A DNA stretch of 64,000 nucleotides from Leeuwenhoekiella palythoae (lineage in GTDB: Bacteria > Bacteroidota > Bacteroidia > Flavobacteriales > Flavobacteriaceae), in assembly GCF_900130045.1 (NCBI RefSeq), contig NZ_FQXT01000003.1, forward strand, positions 372,001-436,000. The letters run 5' to 3'. The first letter of the stretch is position 1; each line of letters begins with the position of its first letter. The position numbers and the translations under genes are program-made. Positions 47,859-56,711 of this stretch are shown in pieces. The notes under the pieces were generated by a model. That model made no database searches. It was not told the origin of the DNA and was given only the letters and a program-made list of their open reading frames with translations.

Positions 47859-48680
47859 ATGAGCTTTACAAAAACTACAGAACAAGACTCTAAGTATTCA
47901 GACTTAGAAAAGATGAGTGTCACTACGCTGCTCCATAGTATCAATACTGAAGATAAAACCGTACCTCAAGCAGTTGAAAAAGCGATTCCACAAATAGAAC
48001 TTTTGGTCAATCAATTGGTTGCTCAAATGAAAGAAGGTGGTAGGCTTTTTTATATGGGCGCAGGTACCAGCGGAAGACTAGGAGTTGTGGATGCTTCTGA
48101 ATGTCCACCAACTTTTGGCGTGTCTCACGATCTGGTCATAGGTTTAATCGCAGGAGGCGAAACAGCCATCAGAAAAGCTGTTGAAAACGCTGAAGACAGC
48201 ACTACGCAAGGCTGGGAAGATCTTAAGGCGCATAACATTTCTGAACAAGATGTGGTTATTGGCATTGCTGCTTCGGGTACGACACCTTATGTTTTACACG
48301 CTTTAAAAGCTTGTAATAAAAATAATATCACCACCGGAAGCATTACCTGCAACAAAGGATGTCCAATTGCAATTGAATCAAAATATCCGGTAGAGATCGT
48401 CGTGGGTCCAGAATTTGTAACCGGCAGCAGCCGAATGAAAGCCGGAACCGCGCAAAAGTTGGCGTTGAATATGATTTCGACTACGGCGATGATTCAGCTG
48501 GGGAAAGTAAAAGGCAATAAAATGGTAGATATGCAACTCAGCAACGACAAACTTGTAGATCGCGGTATACGCATGATTCAGTCTGAAATTCCGGTAAACG
48601 CAGAAGAAGCAGCGCAACTTTTAAAAGAAAATGGCTCAGTTAGAGCCGCAGTAAATACCTATTTAAATGGCAACCAATAA
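47859..48680 (+). CDS. murQ: N-acetylmuramic acid 6-phosphate etherase
   Basis: MurQ cleaves the lactyl ether of MurNAc-6-P to give GlcNAc-6-P and D-lactate in cell-wall recycling. The 273-residue SIS-domain protein has the signature GAGTSGRLGVVDASECPPTFG region (residues about 64-84), IGIAASGTTPYV and the family block FVTGSSRMKAGTAQK. Its usual partner, the anhydro-MurNAc kinase AnmK, is not in this window. The 3' end overlaps the DUF6095 gene by 14 bp. Confidence 0.96.
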   Translation: MSFTKTTEQDSKYSDLEKMSVTTLLHSINTEDKTVPQAVEKAIPQIELLVNQLVAQMKEGGRLFYMGAGTSGRLGVVDASECPPTFGVSHDLVIGLIAGGETAIRKAVENAEDSTTQGWEDLKAHNISEQDVVIGIAASGTTPYVLHALKACNKNNITTGSITCNKGCPIAIESKYPVEIVVGPEFVTGSSRMKAGTAQKLALNMISTTAMIQLGKVKGNKMVDMQLSNDKLVDRGIRMIQSEIPVNAEEAAQLLKENGSVRAAVNTYLNGNQ

Positions 48681-48891
48681 AGAAGCCTTAGCCAGAGGCG
48701 TACGCACAATGGCGACCTCGCTCCTATTCATGTTTTTAGGTCCAGGTATTATATATCAAGCGTTTAAAAATAGTGAGCATCCGCTGTACATCCCCGTGCT
48801 TATTTTGGGTTTTGTAGCGGCGGCGTTAGCCATCTACTTTGGCTTTAAAGGAATTAACCGCATAATGAACGCCTTATTTGATAAAAACTAA
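48667..48891 (+). CDS. DUF6095 family small membrane protein
   Basis: A 74-residue protein with two TM helices (about 18-35 and 41-61) separated by a short loop, matching the small Bacteroidota family DUF6095. It starts inside murQ (14-bp overlap), so the two are probably translationally coupled. Function unknown. Confidence 0.8.
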   Translation: MATNKEALARGVRTMATSLLFMFLGPGIIYQAFKNSEHPLYIPVLILGFVAAALAIYFGFKGINRIMNALFDKN

Positions 48892-48914
48892 AATCCCTCA
48901 CTATCATCAAGCAT

Positions 48915-48947
48915 AAAAAAAGCCTTTGCATTTGCAAAGGCTTTTTA
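48915..48947. terminator. Bidirectional terminator between DUF6095 and rpmE2
   Basis: Long stem AAAAAGCCTTTGCA (48917-48930) / TGCAAAGGCTTTTT (48933-48946). The A-run before and T-run after serve both convergent genes. Confidence 0.93.
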
Positions 48948-48964
48948 AAGTATATTCAAATCGC

Positions 48965-49216
48965 TTATTTAGCGAATTTCTTGTATTTGTTTTTGAACTT
49001 GTCAATACGACCAGCAGTATCAACCAATTTAGATTTACCGGTGTAAAATGGGTGTGAAGTTCTAGAGATCTCCAATTTTACCAAAGGATAAGTCTCACCA
49101 TCAACCTCAATAGTTTCTTTTGTATTAGCAGTAGATTTAGTTAAAAAAACCTCGTCGTTAGACATGTCTTTAAATGCTACTACTCTATAATTTTCTGGAT
49201 GTATCTCTTTTTTCAT
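48965..49216 (-). CDS. rpmE2: 50S ribosomal protein L31, type B
   Basis: An 83-residue L31 of the type B (zinc-free) class. It starts [13 protein letters not shown] and has [14 protein letters not shown] and [20 protein letters not shown]. The CxxC zinc ligands of type A L31 are absent, as expected. It lies on the minus strand with its own consensus promoter and shares a terminator with DUF6095. Confidence 0.97.
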   Translation of the reverse strand: MKKEIHPENYRVVAFKDMSNDEVFLTKSTANTKETIEVDGETYPLVKLEISRTSHPFYTGKSKLVDTAGRIDKFKNKYKKFAK

Positions 49217-49251
49217 CGTAAATGCTTTAAAATCTGCTCAATTTTGAGGTG

Positions 49252-49281
49252 CAAATTTAGAAATAAATTATAATATGACAA
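49252..49281 (-). promoter_or_regulatory. Predicted rpmE2 promoter
   Basis: On the minus strand a -33 TTG (49281-49279), a 19-bp spacer and a -7 TAAATTTG (49259-49252). It matches the rplS promoter element for element, including spacing. Confidence 0.72.
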
Positions 49282-49424
49282 GGGGTTTTAAATAATAAAT
49301 TACATTTTTATTCTAAAAGAATTTTTCTGTAACAATTTTACCGTGAAGATTACTTATCAGCAGTTATAAAAACGTAGGTCTATAGGACCCTTATATGTAC
49401 ATTTACAAACTTAATCCTTTATTT

Positions 49425-49952
49425 ATGGAAGATCAAAAACTAACCACCGGAAAAGTAGCCCTAACCTATGGCGGACTACTAGGACTTCTTACTATTATTT
49501 TAGCAGTAGTACTTTATGTAACCAATAACTTACTCGAGCAAAGCTGGATCACTGCTGTGGTAAGTTTTCTAATTATGATAGGTTGTATTTCTTATGGACA
49601 GAAAGTTTTTAGAAATGGTAACGGAGGTTATATGGACCTTAAAGATGCCCTAAAAGTTGGTGTAGGTATTGCTTTAATTGGTGCTATCATAGGAGCGCTT
49701 TACAATTATACCTTTTTAACAGTAATTGAGCCCGGGTTTACAGAATTGATCATCGAAAAACAAAGAGAAGCTATGATTACCACACAACCCAATATGACCG
49801 AAGCTCAAATAGATCAAGCGGTAGAATTTGCAGGGAAATTTGCACAACCTTGGGTACAATCTTCATTTCAGATCGTTGCAGGAATTTTCTTTGGCTTTAT
49901 CATTTCTCTTATAAGTGGCTTAATTTTGAAGCGCAACAATCCGCATCAATAA
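49425..49952 (+). CDS. DUF4199 family membrane protein
   Basis: A 175-residue membrane protein with four TM helices, of the Bacteroidota family DUF4199, recognised from the N-terminal KVALTYGGLLGLL, the middle GYMDLKDALKVGVGIALIG and its usual place before a DPM1-like glycosyltransferase. I chose the ATG at 49425; the ATG at 49395 would add ten residues. Its stop is 7 bp before the glycosyltransferase start. Function unknown. Confidence 0.85.
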   Translation: MEDQKLTTGKVALTYGGLLGLLTIILAVVLYVTNNLLEQSWITAVVSFLIMIGCISYGQKVFRNGNGGYMDLKDALKVGVGIALIGAIIGALYNYTFLTVIEPGFTELIIEKQREAMITTQPNMTEAQIDQAVEFAGKFAQPWVQSSFQIVAGIFFGFIISLISGLILKRNNPHQ

Positions 49953-49959
49953 ATTATAT

Positions 49960-50910
49960 ATGCAGCTATCGGTAGTTATACCCTTACTTAACGAAAAAGA
50001 ATCTTTACAAGAATTATATGACTGGCTCATACGTGTGATCTCAAAAGAGGGTTATACGTATGAGCTTCTCTTTGTAGATGATGGCAGTACCGATGGTTCG
50101 TGGCAAAAAATAGAGGTATTAGCACTTCATAATCCTAATGTTAAGGGCATTTGCTTTAATCGCAACTACGGAAAAAGCCAGGCGCTCAACGCAGGTTTTC
50201 TAGCTGTTGAAGGAGATGTGGTTATCACAATGGACGCCGACTTACAAGATAGTCCTGACGAAATTCCTGAATTATACCGTCTTATTTCTGAAGAAGGTTA
50301 CGATATTGTTTCCGGCTGGAAGAAAAAGCGCTACGACGCAGTGCTTACTAAAAACCTTCCATCTAAATTATTTAACGCTGCCGCGCGTAAAACCAGCGGA
50401 CTACAACTACACGATTTTAATTGCGGTCTTAAAGCTTATCGCAATGAGGTAGTTAAAAATATTGATGTTTATGGTGATATGCATCGCTACATTCCACTAC
50501 TCGCAAAAAATGCAGGATTCATCAACATTACTGAAAAACCGGTACAGCATCAGGCACGCAAATACGGTCAGACAAAATTTGGTGCAGACCGCTTTATTAA
50601 AGGATTTCTTGATCTCTTAACCATTTGGTTTACGACGCATTTTGCGAAGCGCCCCATGCATTTATTTGGCACGTTAGGCGCAATCATGTTTATCATTGGT
50701 TTTGGCCTCGCAGCTTATTTAGGCATTGATAAATTATTCATCAACCCAACCGCTCGGCTGTTAACGCAGCGTCCGCAATTTTACTTAGCACTCACCAGTA
50801 TGATCATTGGAATGCAACTATTTATTGCAGGATTTCTTGGCGAACTCGTGCAACGCACCAAGCATGAACGGCCTCGATATTTAATAAAAGACAAAAAGGG
50901 TTTTAACTAA
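49960..50910 (+). CDS. Family 2 glycosyltransferase, polyprenyl-phosphate type
   Basis: A 316-residue enzyme with a GT-A domain (LSVVIPLLNEKESL, FVDDGSTDGSW, the DADLQDSPDEIP metal-binding motif) and two C-terminal TM helices (about 232-253 and 268-290), like ArnC, GtrB and bacterial dolichyl-phosphate mannosyltransferase homologues. Such enzymes load a sugar onto undecaprenyl phosphate. Donor sugar unknown. It is cotranscribed with the DUF4199 gene. Confidence 0.93.
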   Translation: MQLSVVIPLLNEKESLQELYDWLIRVISKEGYTYELLFVDDGSTDGSWQKIEVLALHNPNVKGICFNRNYGKSQALNAGFLAVEGDVVITMDADLQDSPDEIPELYRLISEEGYDIVSGWKKKRYDAVLTKNLPSKLFNAAARKTSGLQLHDFNCGLKAYRNEVVKNIDVYGDMHRYIPLLAKNAGFINITEKPVQHQARKYGQTKFGADRFIKGFLDLLTIWFTTHFAKRPMHLFGTLGAIMFIIGFGLAAYLGIDKLFINPTARLLTQRPQFYLALTSMIIGMQLFIAGFLGELVQRTKHERPRYLIKDKKGFN

Positions 50911-50932
50911 AGCATACTCCGTTTGAAATCCC

Positions 50933-50940
50933 TATTTTTG
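50933..50940 (+). promoter_or_regulatory. Predicted promoter of the phosphosugar mutase, -7 element
   Basis: TATTTTTG fits TAnnTTTG and lies 23 bp upstream of the ATG. The -33 is weak. Confidence 0.4.
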
Positions 50941-50963
50941 GTTCAATCAACTTTTTATAATCT

Positions 50964-52682
50964 ATGAACTCTGAAATTATAGCTAAAGCCAAATCTTGGC
51001 TTTCTTCTACTTTTGATACGACAACTCAAGAAAAAGTACAACAATTAATCGATGCTAATGGTGACGAACTCAACGAGAGTTTTTACAAAAACCTAGAATT
51101 TGGTACCGGTGGAATGCGCGGTATTATGGGGGTGGGCACTAATCGCATTAATAAATATACTTTAGGTAAAAACACACAAGGCTTATCTCATTATTTAAAA
51201 GCAACGTTTAAAGGTGAAACACCTAAAGTAGCTATTGCTTATGACTGCCGTAACAATAGTAAAGAGCTGGCTCAGGTCGTAGCAGATGTATTTTCTGCAA
51301 ATGATATTCAGGTTTATTTATTTAGTGATTTGAGACCAACTCCAGAGTTGAGTTTTGCGGTAAAACACTTGGAATGTCACTGCGGAATTGTGTTAACAGC
51401 AAGCCATAATCCTCCTGAGTATAACGGTTATAAAGTGTATTGGCAAGACGGTGGGCAGTTAGTGCCACCTCAAGATTCTGAGATTGTTGCTGAGATCGAA
51501 AGTCTAGATTATGATGCTGTGAACTTTTCGGCTAAAAAAGAGCATATAACCTACATTGACAAAGATGTTGATCAGGCTTTTATTGAAGCTTCGCTGAAAA
51601 ACGGAAGCTTCACTGAACTCGATAAGCATCGCGATGACGTGAATATTGTGTTTACTCCGTTACACGGAACTTCAGTAACCATAATTCCTGATGTACTGAA
51701 GGACGCAGGATATAAAAATGTTCACGTTGTAGAAGAACAGCGCACTCCAAACGGAAATTTCCCAACGGTAAAATCTCCAAACCCGGAAGAGCCTGAAGCG
51801 CTTAAAATGGCGCTGGAACTAGCCGAAGAAAAAAATGCTGATATTGTTATTGGTACAGATCCTGACTGTGACCGTCTGGGTATTGCCGTACGCAACAACG
51901 AAGGCAAGCTTCAACTTCTTAACGGAAATCAAACCATGGTCGTTATGACCGATTTCTTACTAGACCTGTATTTCTCTAAGAATAAAGCTAAAGGAAATGA
52001 ATTCATTGGTTCTACGATTGTTTCTACGCCTATGATGGATGTTTTGGCAGAGTCTTACAATGTAGAATGTAAATTAGGCCTTACCGGTTTTAAATGGATC
52101 GCTAAAATGATCAAAGACCACCCTAATCAAAATTTCATTGGTGGTGGTGAAGAAAGTTTTGGGTATATGGTAGGTGATTTTGTGCGTGATAAAGATGCGG
52201 TTACCGCTACCCTACTCGCCTGCGAGATCGTAACTAAAGCTAAAAGCGAGGGTTCTTCTTTCTTTAAAAAACTGCAGGAACTTTATGTAAAACACGGTTT
52301 CTACAAAGAAGATTTGACTTCATTAGTTAAAAAAGGAATCTCTGGTGCCGAAGAAATTAAACAAACGATGATCGATCTTCGTGAAAATCCGTTAACGACG
52401 ATCAACGGGGAGCAAGTTGTGCAAATTGATGATTATGCATCTTCAAAATCGCTGAAAACAACTACCGGAAAATCTGTTGATATTACTATTCCTAAATCTA
52501 ATGTTTTAATATACCACACTAAAGAAGGATCACGCATCGCTGCGCGTCCAAGTGGTACAGAACCAAAGATCAAGTTTTACATCAGCGTAAACGAGTCTGT
52601 TGAAAGTCTTGACGCACTTGATAAAACCGAAGAAAAATTAGACGCTAAAATCGCCGGAATACGTAAAGAACTTGGCCTTTAA
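50964..52682 (+). CDS. Phosphohexomutase (phosphoglucomutase / phosphomannomutase)
   Basis: A 572-residue alpha-D-phosphohexomutase that interconverts the 1- and 6-phosphates of glucose or mannose. The phosphoserine lies in TASHNPPEYNGYKVYW, the Mg2+ loop is GTDPDCDRLG, sugar selection comes from GGGEESFGYM, and the phosphate-binding RPSGTEPKIKFYI is at the C-terminus. The length and motifs place it with the PGM2-like group, which also contains phosphopentomutases, so the exact sugar is uncertain. Confidence 0.95.
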   Translation: MNSEIIAKAKSWLSSTFDTTTQEKVQQLIDANGDELNESFYKNLEFGTGGMRGIMGVGTNRINKYTLGKNTQGLSHYLKATFKGETPKVAIAYDCRNNSKELAQVVADVFSANDIQVYLFSDLRPTPELSFAVKHLECHCGIVLTASHNPPEYNGYKVYWQDGGQLVPPQDSEIVAEIESLDYDAVNFSAKKEHITYIDKDVDQAFIEASLKNGSFTELDKHRDDVNIVFTPLHGTSVTIIPDVLKDAGYKNVHVVEEQRTPNGNFPTVKSPNPEEPEALKMALELAEEKNADIVIGTDPDCDRLGIAVRNNEGKLQLLNGNQTMVVMTDFLLDLYFSKNKAKGNEFIGSTIVSTPMMDVLAESYNVECKLGLTGFKWIAKMIKDHPNQNFIGGGEESFGYMVGDFVRDKDAVTATLLACEIVTKAKSEGSSFFKKLQELYVKHGFYKEDLTSLVKKGISGAEEIKQTMIDLRENPLTTINGEQVVQIDDYASSKSLKTTTGKSVDITIPKSNVLIYHTKEGSRIAARPSGTEPKIKFYISVNESVESLDALDKTEEKLDAKIAGIRKELGL

Positions 52683-52760
52683 AAGTCGGTTTCTTACCAA
52701 TAAATACACATCTGACGGAATCTTAAGCTAAACAAATATCGATTCCAGAAGAATTGAAGT

Positions 52761-52814
52761 AAATTCGCCTCATTATTTCTGTTTCACCAGAAATCAATGA
52801 GGCGAATTTTTTAA
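52761..52814 (+). terminator. Long-stem intrinsic terminator after the phosphosugar mutase
   Basis: Arms AAATTCGCCTCATT (52761-52774) and AATGAGGCGAATTT (52795-52808), extended inside by TTTCTG/CAGAAA around a short loop, followed by Ts. The stem is about 20 bp, unusually long, and begins 78 bp past the stop. Confidence 0.85.
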
Positions 52815-52838
52815 ACCCCTTACCGGGAACTTTACTTT

Positions 52839-54662
52839 ATGAATTACTTTAAACAAATCATGCAATTTGCAAGACCCTATAAAAAGTATGCGGTCTTAAA
52901 TATTGTTTGCAACATTCTATATGCAATTTTTAGCACGTTGTCTTTTCTTGCGCTCATTCCGGTTATTGATATTTTATTTGATAAAAATAAGCGTATCAAC
53001 GAATTACCAGTATGGGAAGGCTGGAGCGGTGTAAAAGACTACGTGTTCAATTCCTTTTATTATTACGTAAGTCAGCAAGTTGCAGACAACGAACTTTCGG
53101 CACTTGTTTTTATCTGTGCTATTGTGGTAGTATTGTTTTTTCTAAAGAATATCTTTGGCTATCTCGCCACGTTTTTCATCACTTTTTTACGTAATGGTGT
53201 GATGCGTGATGTGCGCGATGCGATCTATGATAAACTCTTAGAATTGCCGGTCGCTTATTTTTCTGAAAAGCGCAAAGGCGATACCATCTCAAGAATCACA
53301 GCAGATGTGCAAGAAGTTGAAGTTTCCTTTCTATCCATTTTAGAAATGGTGGTCCGCGAGCCGCTTACCATCATTTTTACCATTCTTGCGATGGTGGTGA
53401 TCAGCGGGAAACTCACATTGTTTGTGTTTGTGTTTTTACCAATTTCGGGGATCATTATTTCACGTATTGGTAAATCGCTTAAAAAACAATCTAATCAAGC
53501 GCAGGAAGAAAACGGCGCATTTTTATCTATTGTTGAAGAAACACTTTCGAGCCTTAAAATCATTAAAGGTTTTAATGGGGAAGATCAGTTTAGAGCGAAA
53601 TTTAGAGCAAGTACCACACGACTGAACGGTATTCTAAACAGCTTGGTCAATCGCCAAAATTTAGCTTCTCCCACAAGTGAGTTCTTAGGAATTTTTGTGA
53701 TCGTTGTGATCCTATGGTTTGGAGGCCAGATGGTACTTGTAGAAGGTTCGCTTGAAGCTTCCCAATTCATCGCATTTTTAGGATTATCTTACCAGATCCT
53801 AACTCCAGCAAAACAAATTAGTAAAGCCTCTTATAGCGTTAAAAAAGGAAACGCTGCAGCAGAACGTATTCTTTCGGTCTTAAATACAGAAACGACTATC
53901 AAAGATGCTCCTGATGCACAAACTGCGCAAGAGTTCAAAGATGCGGTACATATTGAAAATGTTTCCTTTAAATATGAAGATGAGAATGTACTTACCAACT
54001 TTAACGCAGTGGTTCCTAAAGGAAAAACCATTGCATTGGTTGGGCAAAGCGGTAGCGGTAAAAGTACCATTGCAAACTTGGTTACCCGCTTTTATGATGT
54101 AAATGAAGGTGCCATAAAGCTCGACGGAAAAAACATTAAAGAGCTCACAAAAGCTTCGGTACGGGCGCAAATGGGCTTGGTCACCCAAGACTCTATTCTT
54201 TTTAATGATACCGTACGAAACAACATTTTACTAGGTAAACCTGATGCCAGCGATGACGAGGTGATCGCTGCACTTAAAGTTGCCAATGCCTGGGAATTTG
54301 TAAGTGAGCTTCCGCTACAACTAGACACTAATATTGGGGACAGTGGAAACAAACTAAGTGGTGGTCAAAAGCAACGTTTGTCAATAGCCCGCGCTGTACT
54401 TAAGAATCCGCCAATTATGATCCTTGACGAAGCAACTTCAGCATTAGATACAGAAAGTGAGCGTCTGGTTCAAAAAGCACTTGAAAATATGATGATGAAT
54501 CGTACCTCTATTGTGATTGCGCATCGTCTTTCGACCATTCAAAATGCAGATCAGATCATTGTTATGCAAAAAGGTAAAATCGTAGAACAAGGTAAGCATC
54601 AAGAATTACTCGCCTTAAACGGAACCTATAAAAAGCTGGTAGAAATGCAGTCTTTTGAGTAA
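52839..54662 (+). CDS. MsbA-like ABC exporter (fused permease and ATPase)
   Basis: A 607-residue half-transporter. The six-helix membrane domain (1-330) is followed by a nucleotide-binding domain with Walker A GQSGSGKST, Q-loop VTQDSILF, signature LSGGQKQRLS, Walker B IMILDEATSALD and the switch His (IVIAHRLS). It works as a homodimer in the inner membrane. A lipid A/lipid flippase role of the MsbA kind is possible, but drug or peptide exporters look alike. Terminators on both sides suggest a single-gene unit. Confidence 0.95.
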   Translation: MNYFKQIMQFARPYKKYAVLNIVCNILYAIFSTLSFLALIPVIDILFDKNKRINELPVWEGWSGVKDYVFNSFYYYVSQQVADNELSALVFICAIVVVLFFLKNIFGYLATFFITFLRNGVMRDVRDAIYDKLLELPVAYFSEKRKGDTISRITADVQEVEVSFLSILEMVVREPLTIIFTILAMVVISGKLTLFVFVFLPISGIIISRIGKSLKKQSNQAQEENGAFLSIVEETLSSLKIIKGFNGEDQFRAKFRASTTRLNGILNSLVNRQNLASPTSEFLGIFVIVVILWFGGQMVLVEGSLEASQFIAFLGLSYQILTPAKQISKASYSVKKGNAAAERILSVLNTETTIKDAPDAQTAQEFKDAVHIENVSFKYEDENVLTNFNAVVPKGKTIALVGQSGSGKSTIANLVTRFYDVNEGAIKLDGKNIKELTKASVRAQMGLVTQDSILFNDTVRNNILLGKPDASDDEVIAALKVANAWEFVSELPLQLDTNIGDSGNKLSGGQKQRLSIARAVLKNPPIMILDEATSALDTESERLVQKALENMMMNRTSIVIAHRLSTIQNADQIIVMQKGKIVEQGKHQELLALNGTYKKLVEMQSFE

Positions 54663-54716
54663 TTGGTTTATGGTATTGCAACTTATGACCGTTTCAATAC
54701 ACAAGGTTACTAAACT

Positions 54717-54751
54717 AAAAAAATCCGCATCATCTGATGCGGATTTTTTTA
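54717..54751. terminator. Intrinsic terminator of the ABC exporter
   Basis: Stem ATCCGCATCA (54723-54732) / TGATGCGGAT (54735-54744), flanked by an A-run and a T-run. Confidence 0.92.
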
Positions 54752-55098
54752 TTGCTGTGAATGCTTTTGTTGGGTTTTTTAAACGCAGTTTAAAATCAAC
54801 TTTAATACTTGGGGCAAAAAAGGATTTCAATGTTTTGGGCCTTTACAACAATTTCAATTAACTCATTTACTATTATTAACCTTCCAAATATAGGTTGAAT
54901 TTTTCATTCAAACAAAAAATTAATGTATTTAATCTCGTTTTTATGCCTTTAATCGATTCTAATAAGTTTTATTACTTGTAATTCTTAAAGGAATAATCTG
55001 TAAATTTCAAGATCTTGATGCTTTAACTATTTTTTATCGTTTTGCTTTTAAACCATTGGATAAATAAATAGTCATACAAAGGTCACTAAAGAGCAGCA
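54752..55098. other. Gene-free leader region of the ECF cassette
   Basis: About 350 bp without a supported gene. It is very A+T-rich. It contains a perfect 12-bp palindrome TCAAGATCTTGA (55007-55018) and, just before it, TAAATTTC (55001-55008), one base off the housekeeping -7 element. The palindrome lies about 80 bp before the sigma-factor gene and could be a regulatory site. I see nothing else. Confidence 0.5.
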
Positions 55099-55620
55099 TT
55101 GAATAATTTAGAAATCCATACCATCGAAAGTTTAAAATTTGAGGACTTAGTCTCTGAATACAAAGAGCGTTTGTATTGGCACATACGTCGCATGGTGATT
55201 TCTCATGATGACGCAGATGACGTGCTGCAAAACACCTTTATAAAGGTTTACAAAAACCTGCATAATTTTAATGGGGAGAGTCAAGTATACACCTGGCTTT
55301 ACCGTATTGCAACTAATGAGAGCCTAACGTTTATTAAAAAGAGAAAACGTACAACGCACATAAGTAATGAAGAGGTTCAAGAGAGTTTAGTTACTAATCT
55401 TACGAGTGACCCGTATTTTAATGGCGATGATGCGCAGCTTAAATTACAACAGGCAATAGACACGTTGCCTACAAAACAAAAGCAGGTTTTTGTGATGAAG
55501 TATTTTGATGAATTGCAATACAATGAGATTTCTGAAATATTAGGAACTTCAGAAGGAGCACTCAAAGCGAGCTACCATCACGCGGTAAAAAAGATAACAG
55601 AATACGTGACAGCACATTAA
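55099..55620 (+). CDS. ECF-type RNA polymerase sigma factor
   Basis: A 173-residue group 4 sigma-70 factor. Region 2 is HDDADDVLQNTFIKVYKNL and region 4 is the helix-turn-helix with YNEISEILGTSEGALKASYHHAVKKI. There are no regions 1 or 3. The start is TTG (55099), as no ATG fits the family N-terminus. It begins a cassette of three genes, followed by a membrane protein and a Spy-like exported protein. Its target promoters are unknown. Confidence 0.94.
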   Translation: MNNLEIHTIESLKFEDLVSEYKERLYWHIRRMVISHDDADDVLQNTFIKVYKNLHNFNGESQVYTWLYRIATNESLTFIKKRKRTTHISNEEVQESLVTNLTSDPYFNGDDAQLKLQQAIDTLPTKQKQVFVMKYFDELQYNEISEILGTSEGALKASYHHAVKKITEYVTAH

Positions 55621-55651
55621 ACCTTTTAAGACCAATAAAGTCTAAAAAACG

Positions 55652-56149
55652 ATGAAAAGCAAAAAAGAAAATAACAAGCAGCAGTTTAATATTCCTCTAG
55701 GCTACTTTGAGTCTTTTGAGAATAGGCTGCTTACTGAACTCAAATTTCAAGAGCTTTTCCCTAATAAAAATGATGGATTTAGCGTACCTGCACAATACTT
55801 TGAAAAAGTAGAACAGGTTATTCTTAATCAAAATAAGCCTAAAGGAAAGCTTGTTGAGTATAATTTTAAAACTATAGCAGCGACAGTTGCGGCGATCGCA
55901 GCGGTGTTGCTTGTACTCTTTAATGTGGTGAATCCCATAGAAAAAGAAATGCAGTTTGACTCCCTTAGCATAACCAGTCTTGAAAACTACTTTGAAGAAG
56001 AAGAGCGTGTTCAAGACTACCTTTCTGCTGAAGAGTTGAGCACCATCGAGAATAGCACCTCGATATTTGATAACGAAACTGTGAGCGAAGAACTGATCTA
56101 TGAGTATGTAGATCAAGACATTGTTCAGAGTTCGTTACTTGATCAATAA
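55652..56149 (+). CDS. Putative anti-sigma factor (single-TM protein)
   Basis: A 165-residue protein with a cytosolic N-terminus of about 70 residues, one TM helix (about 72-91, IAATVAAIAAVLLVLFNVV) and an acidic periplasmic tail. It carries a repeated motif: FNIPLGYFESFENRL and FSVPAQYFEKVEQVI (spacing about 30 residues), which is known from flavobacterial proteins that follow ECF sigma genes. There is no zinc-binding HxxxCxxC. The anti-sigma role is inferred from the topology and the position 31 bp after the sigma gene. Confidence 0.75.
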   Translation: MKSKKENNKQQFNIPLGYFESFENRLLTELKFQELFPNKNDGFSVPAQYFEKVEQVILNQNKPKGKLVEYNFKTIAATVAAIAAVLLVLFNVVNPIEKEMQFDSLSITSLENYFEEEERVQDYLSAEELSTIENSTSIFDNETVSEELIYEYVDQDIVQSSLLDQ

Positions 56150-56159
56150 ACAAAAAACT

Positions 56160-56606
56160 ATGAAAAATTTAATAATCATTTTCGTGTTGTGTTTGGGTCT
56201 TAGTGGCCAGGCACAGAAGAAAGATAGACACGAGCAAATTAAGGCGCTTCGGGTTCCGTTTTTAACGGAAGAGCTGAATCTGACTCCTGCTGAAGCCGAA
56301 AAATTCTGGCCTATTTACAACACTTACGATTGTAAGATGGTGGATTTACGCTCTAGAGAACGCGCTCTATTTGAAGAAAAATTCTTTGAATCAGGCTCTA
56401 AAAAAAATCTGACGGAAAAAGAAGCCAACAAATTAATGGCTGAGTATAATGACATTCAAAGAAGCAAGTATGAGATTGAAAGTCAGTTGATGACTGATCT
56501 TACGCAAAAGCTTCCTGCTTCTAAAATGGTTTTCCTTCCGGAAGCCGAGCATAAATTTGGCAGAAAACTTTGGGAAGAATACAAAAAACGAAAAGGGAAA
56601 GACTAA
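56160..56606 (+). CDS. Spy/CpxP-like exported protein of the ECF cassette
   Basis: A 148-residue periplasmic protein with a signal peptide (MKNLIIIFVLCLGLSGQAQ). The mature part has LTEELNLTPAEAEKFWPIYN, an LTxxQ-like helical pattern as in Spy/CpxP chaperones, and RERALFEEKF. Flavobacterial databases often name such genes sensor of ECF-type sigma factor. It is translated from the ATG at 56160; the longer frame to 56121 overlaps the preceding gene. It probably senses or relieves envelope stress, which is inference. Confidence 0.82.
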   Translation: MKNLIIIFVLCLGLSGQAQKKDRHEQIKALRVPFLTEELNLTPAEAEKFWPIYNTYDCKMVDLRSRERALFEEKFFESGSKKNLTEKEANKLMAEYNDIQRSKYEIESQLMTDLTQKLPASKMVFLPEAEHKFGRKLWEEYKKRKGKD

Positions 56607-56675
56607 ACCTTTGATTCCGTTTCAAAACGATTTACCTATTGATTTATATATTTAGTTTTTATTAGCGTTAAAACG

Positions 56676-56709
56676 AAAAATGCGACTGAAAAGAGTCGCA
56701 TTTTTTTTG
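56676..56709. terminator. Bidirectional terminator between the ECF cassette and the BNR-repeat gene
   Basis: Perfect 12-bp stem AAAAATGCGACT (56676-56687) / AGTCGCATTTTT (56694-56705) with a T-run on the plus strand and an A-run on the other side. Confidence 0.92.
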
Positions 56710-56711
56710 GC

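Noticed and set aside
54655-54861. Open frame of 68 codons after the ABC exporter
   Set aside because: It spans the exporter's terminator hairpin (54717-54751); its KKSASSDADFF part is only the translated stem-loop.
55697-56116. 139-codon open frame antisense to the anti-sigma gene
   Set aside because: The plus-strand gene has a TM helix, internal repeats and a fitting operon; the antisense frame has no recognisable features.
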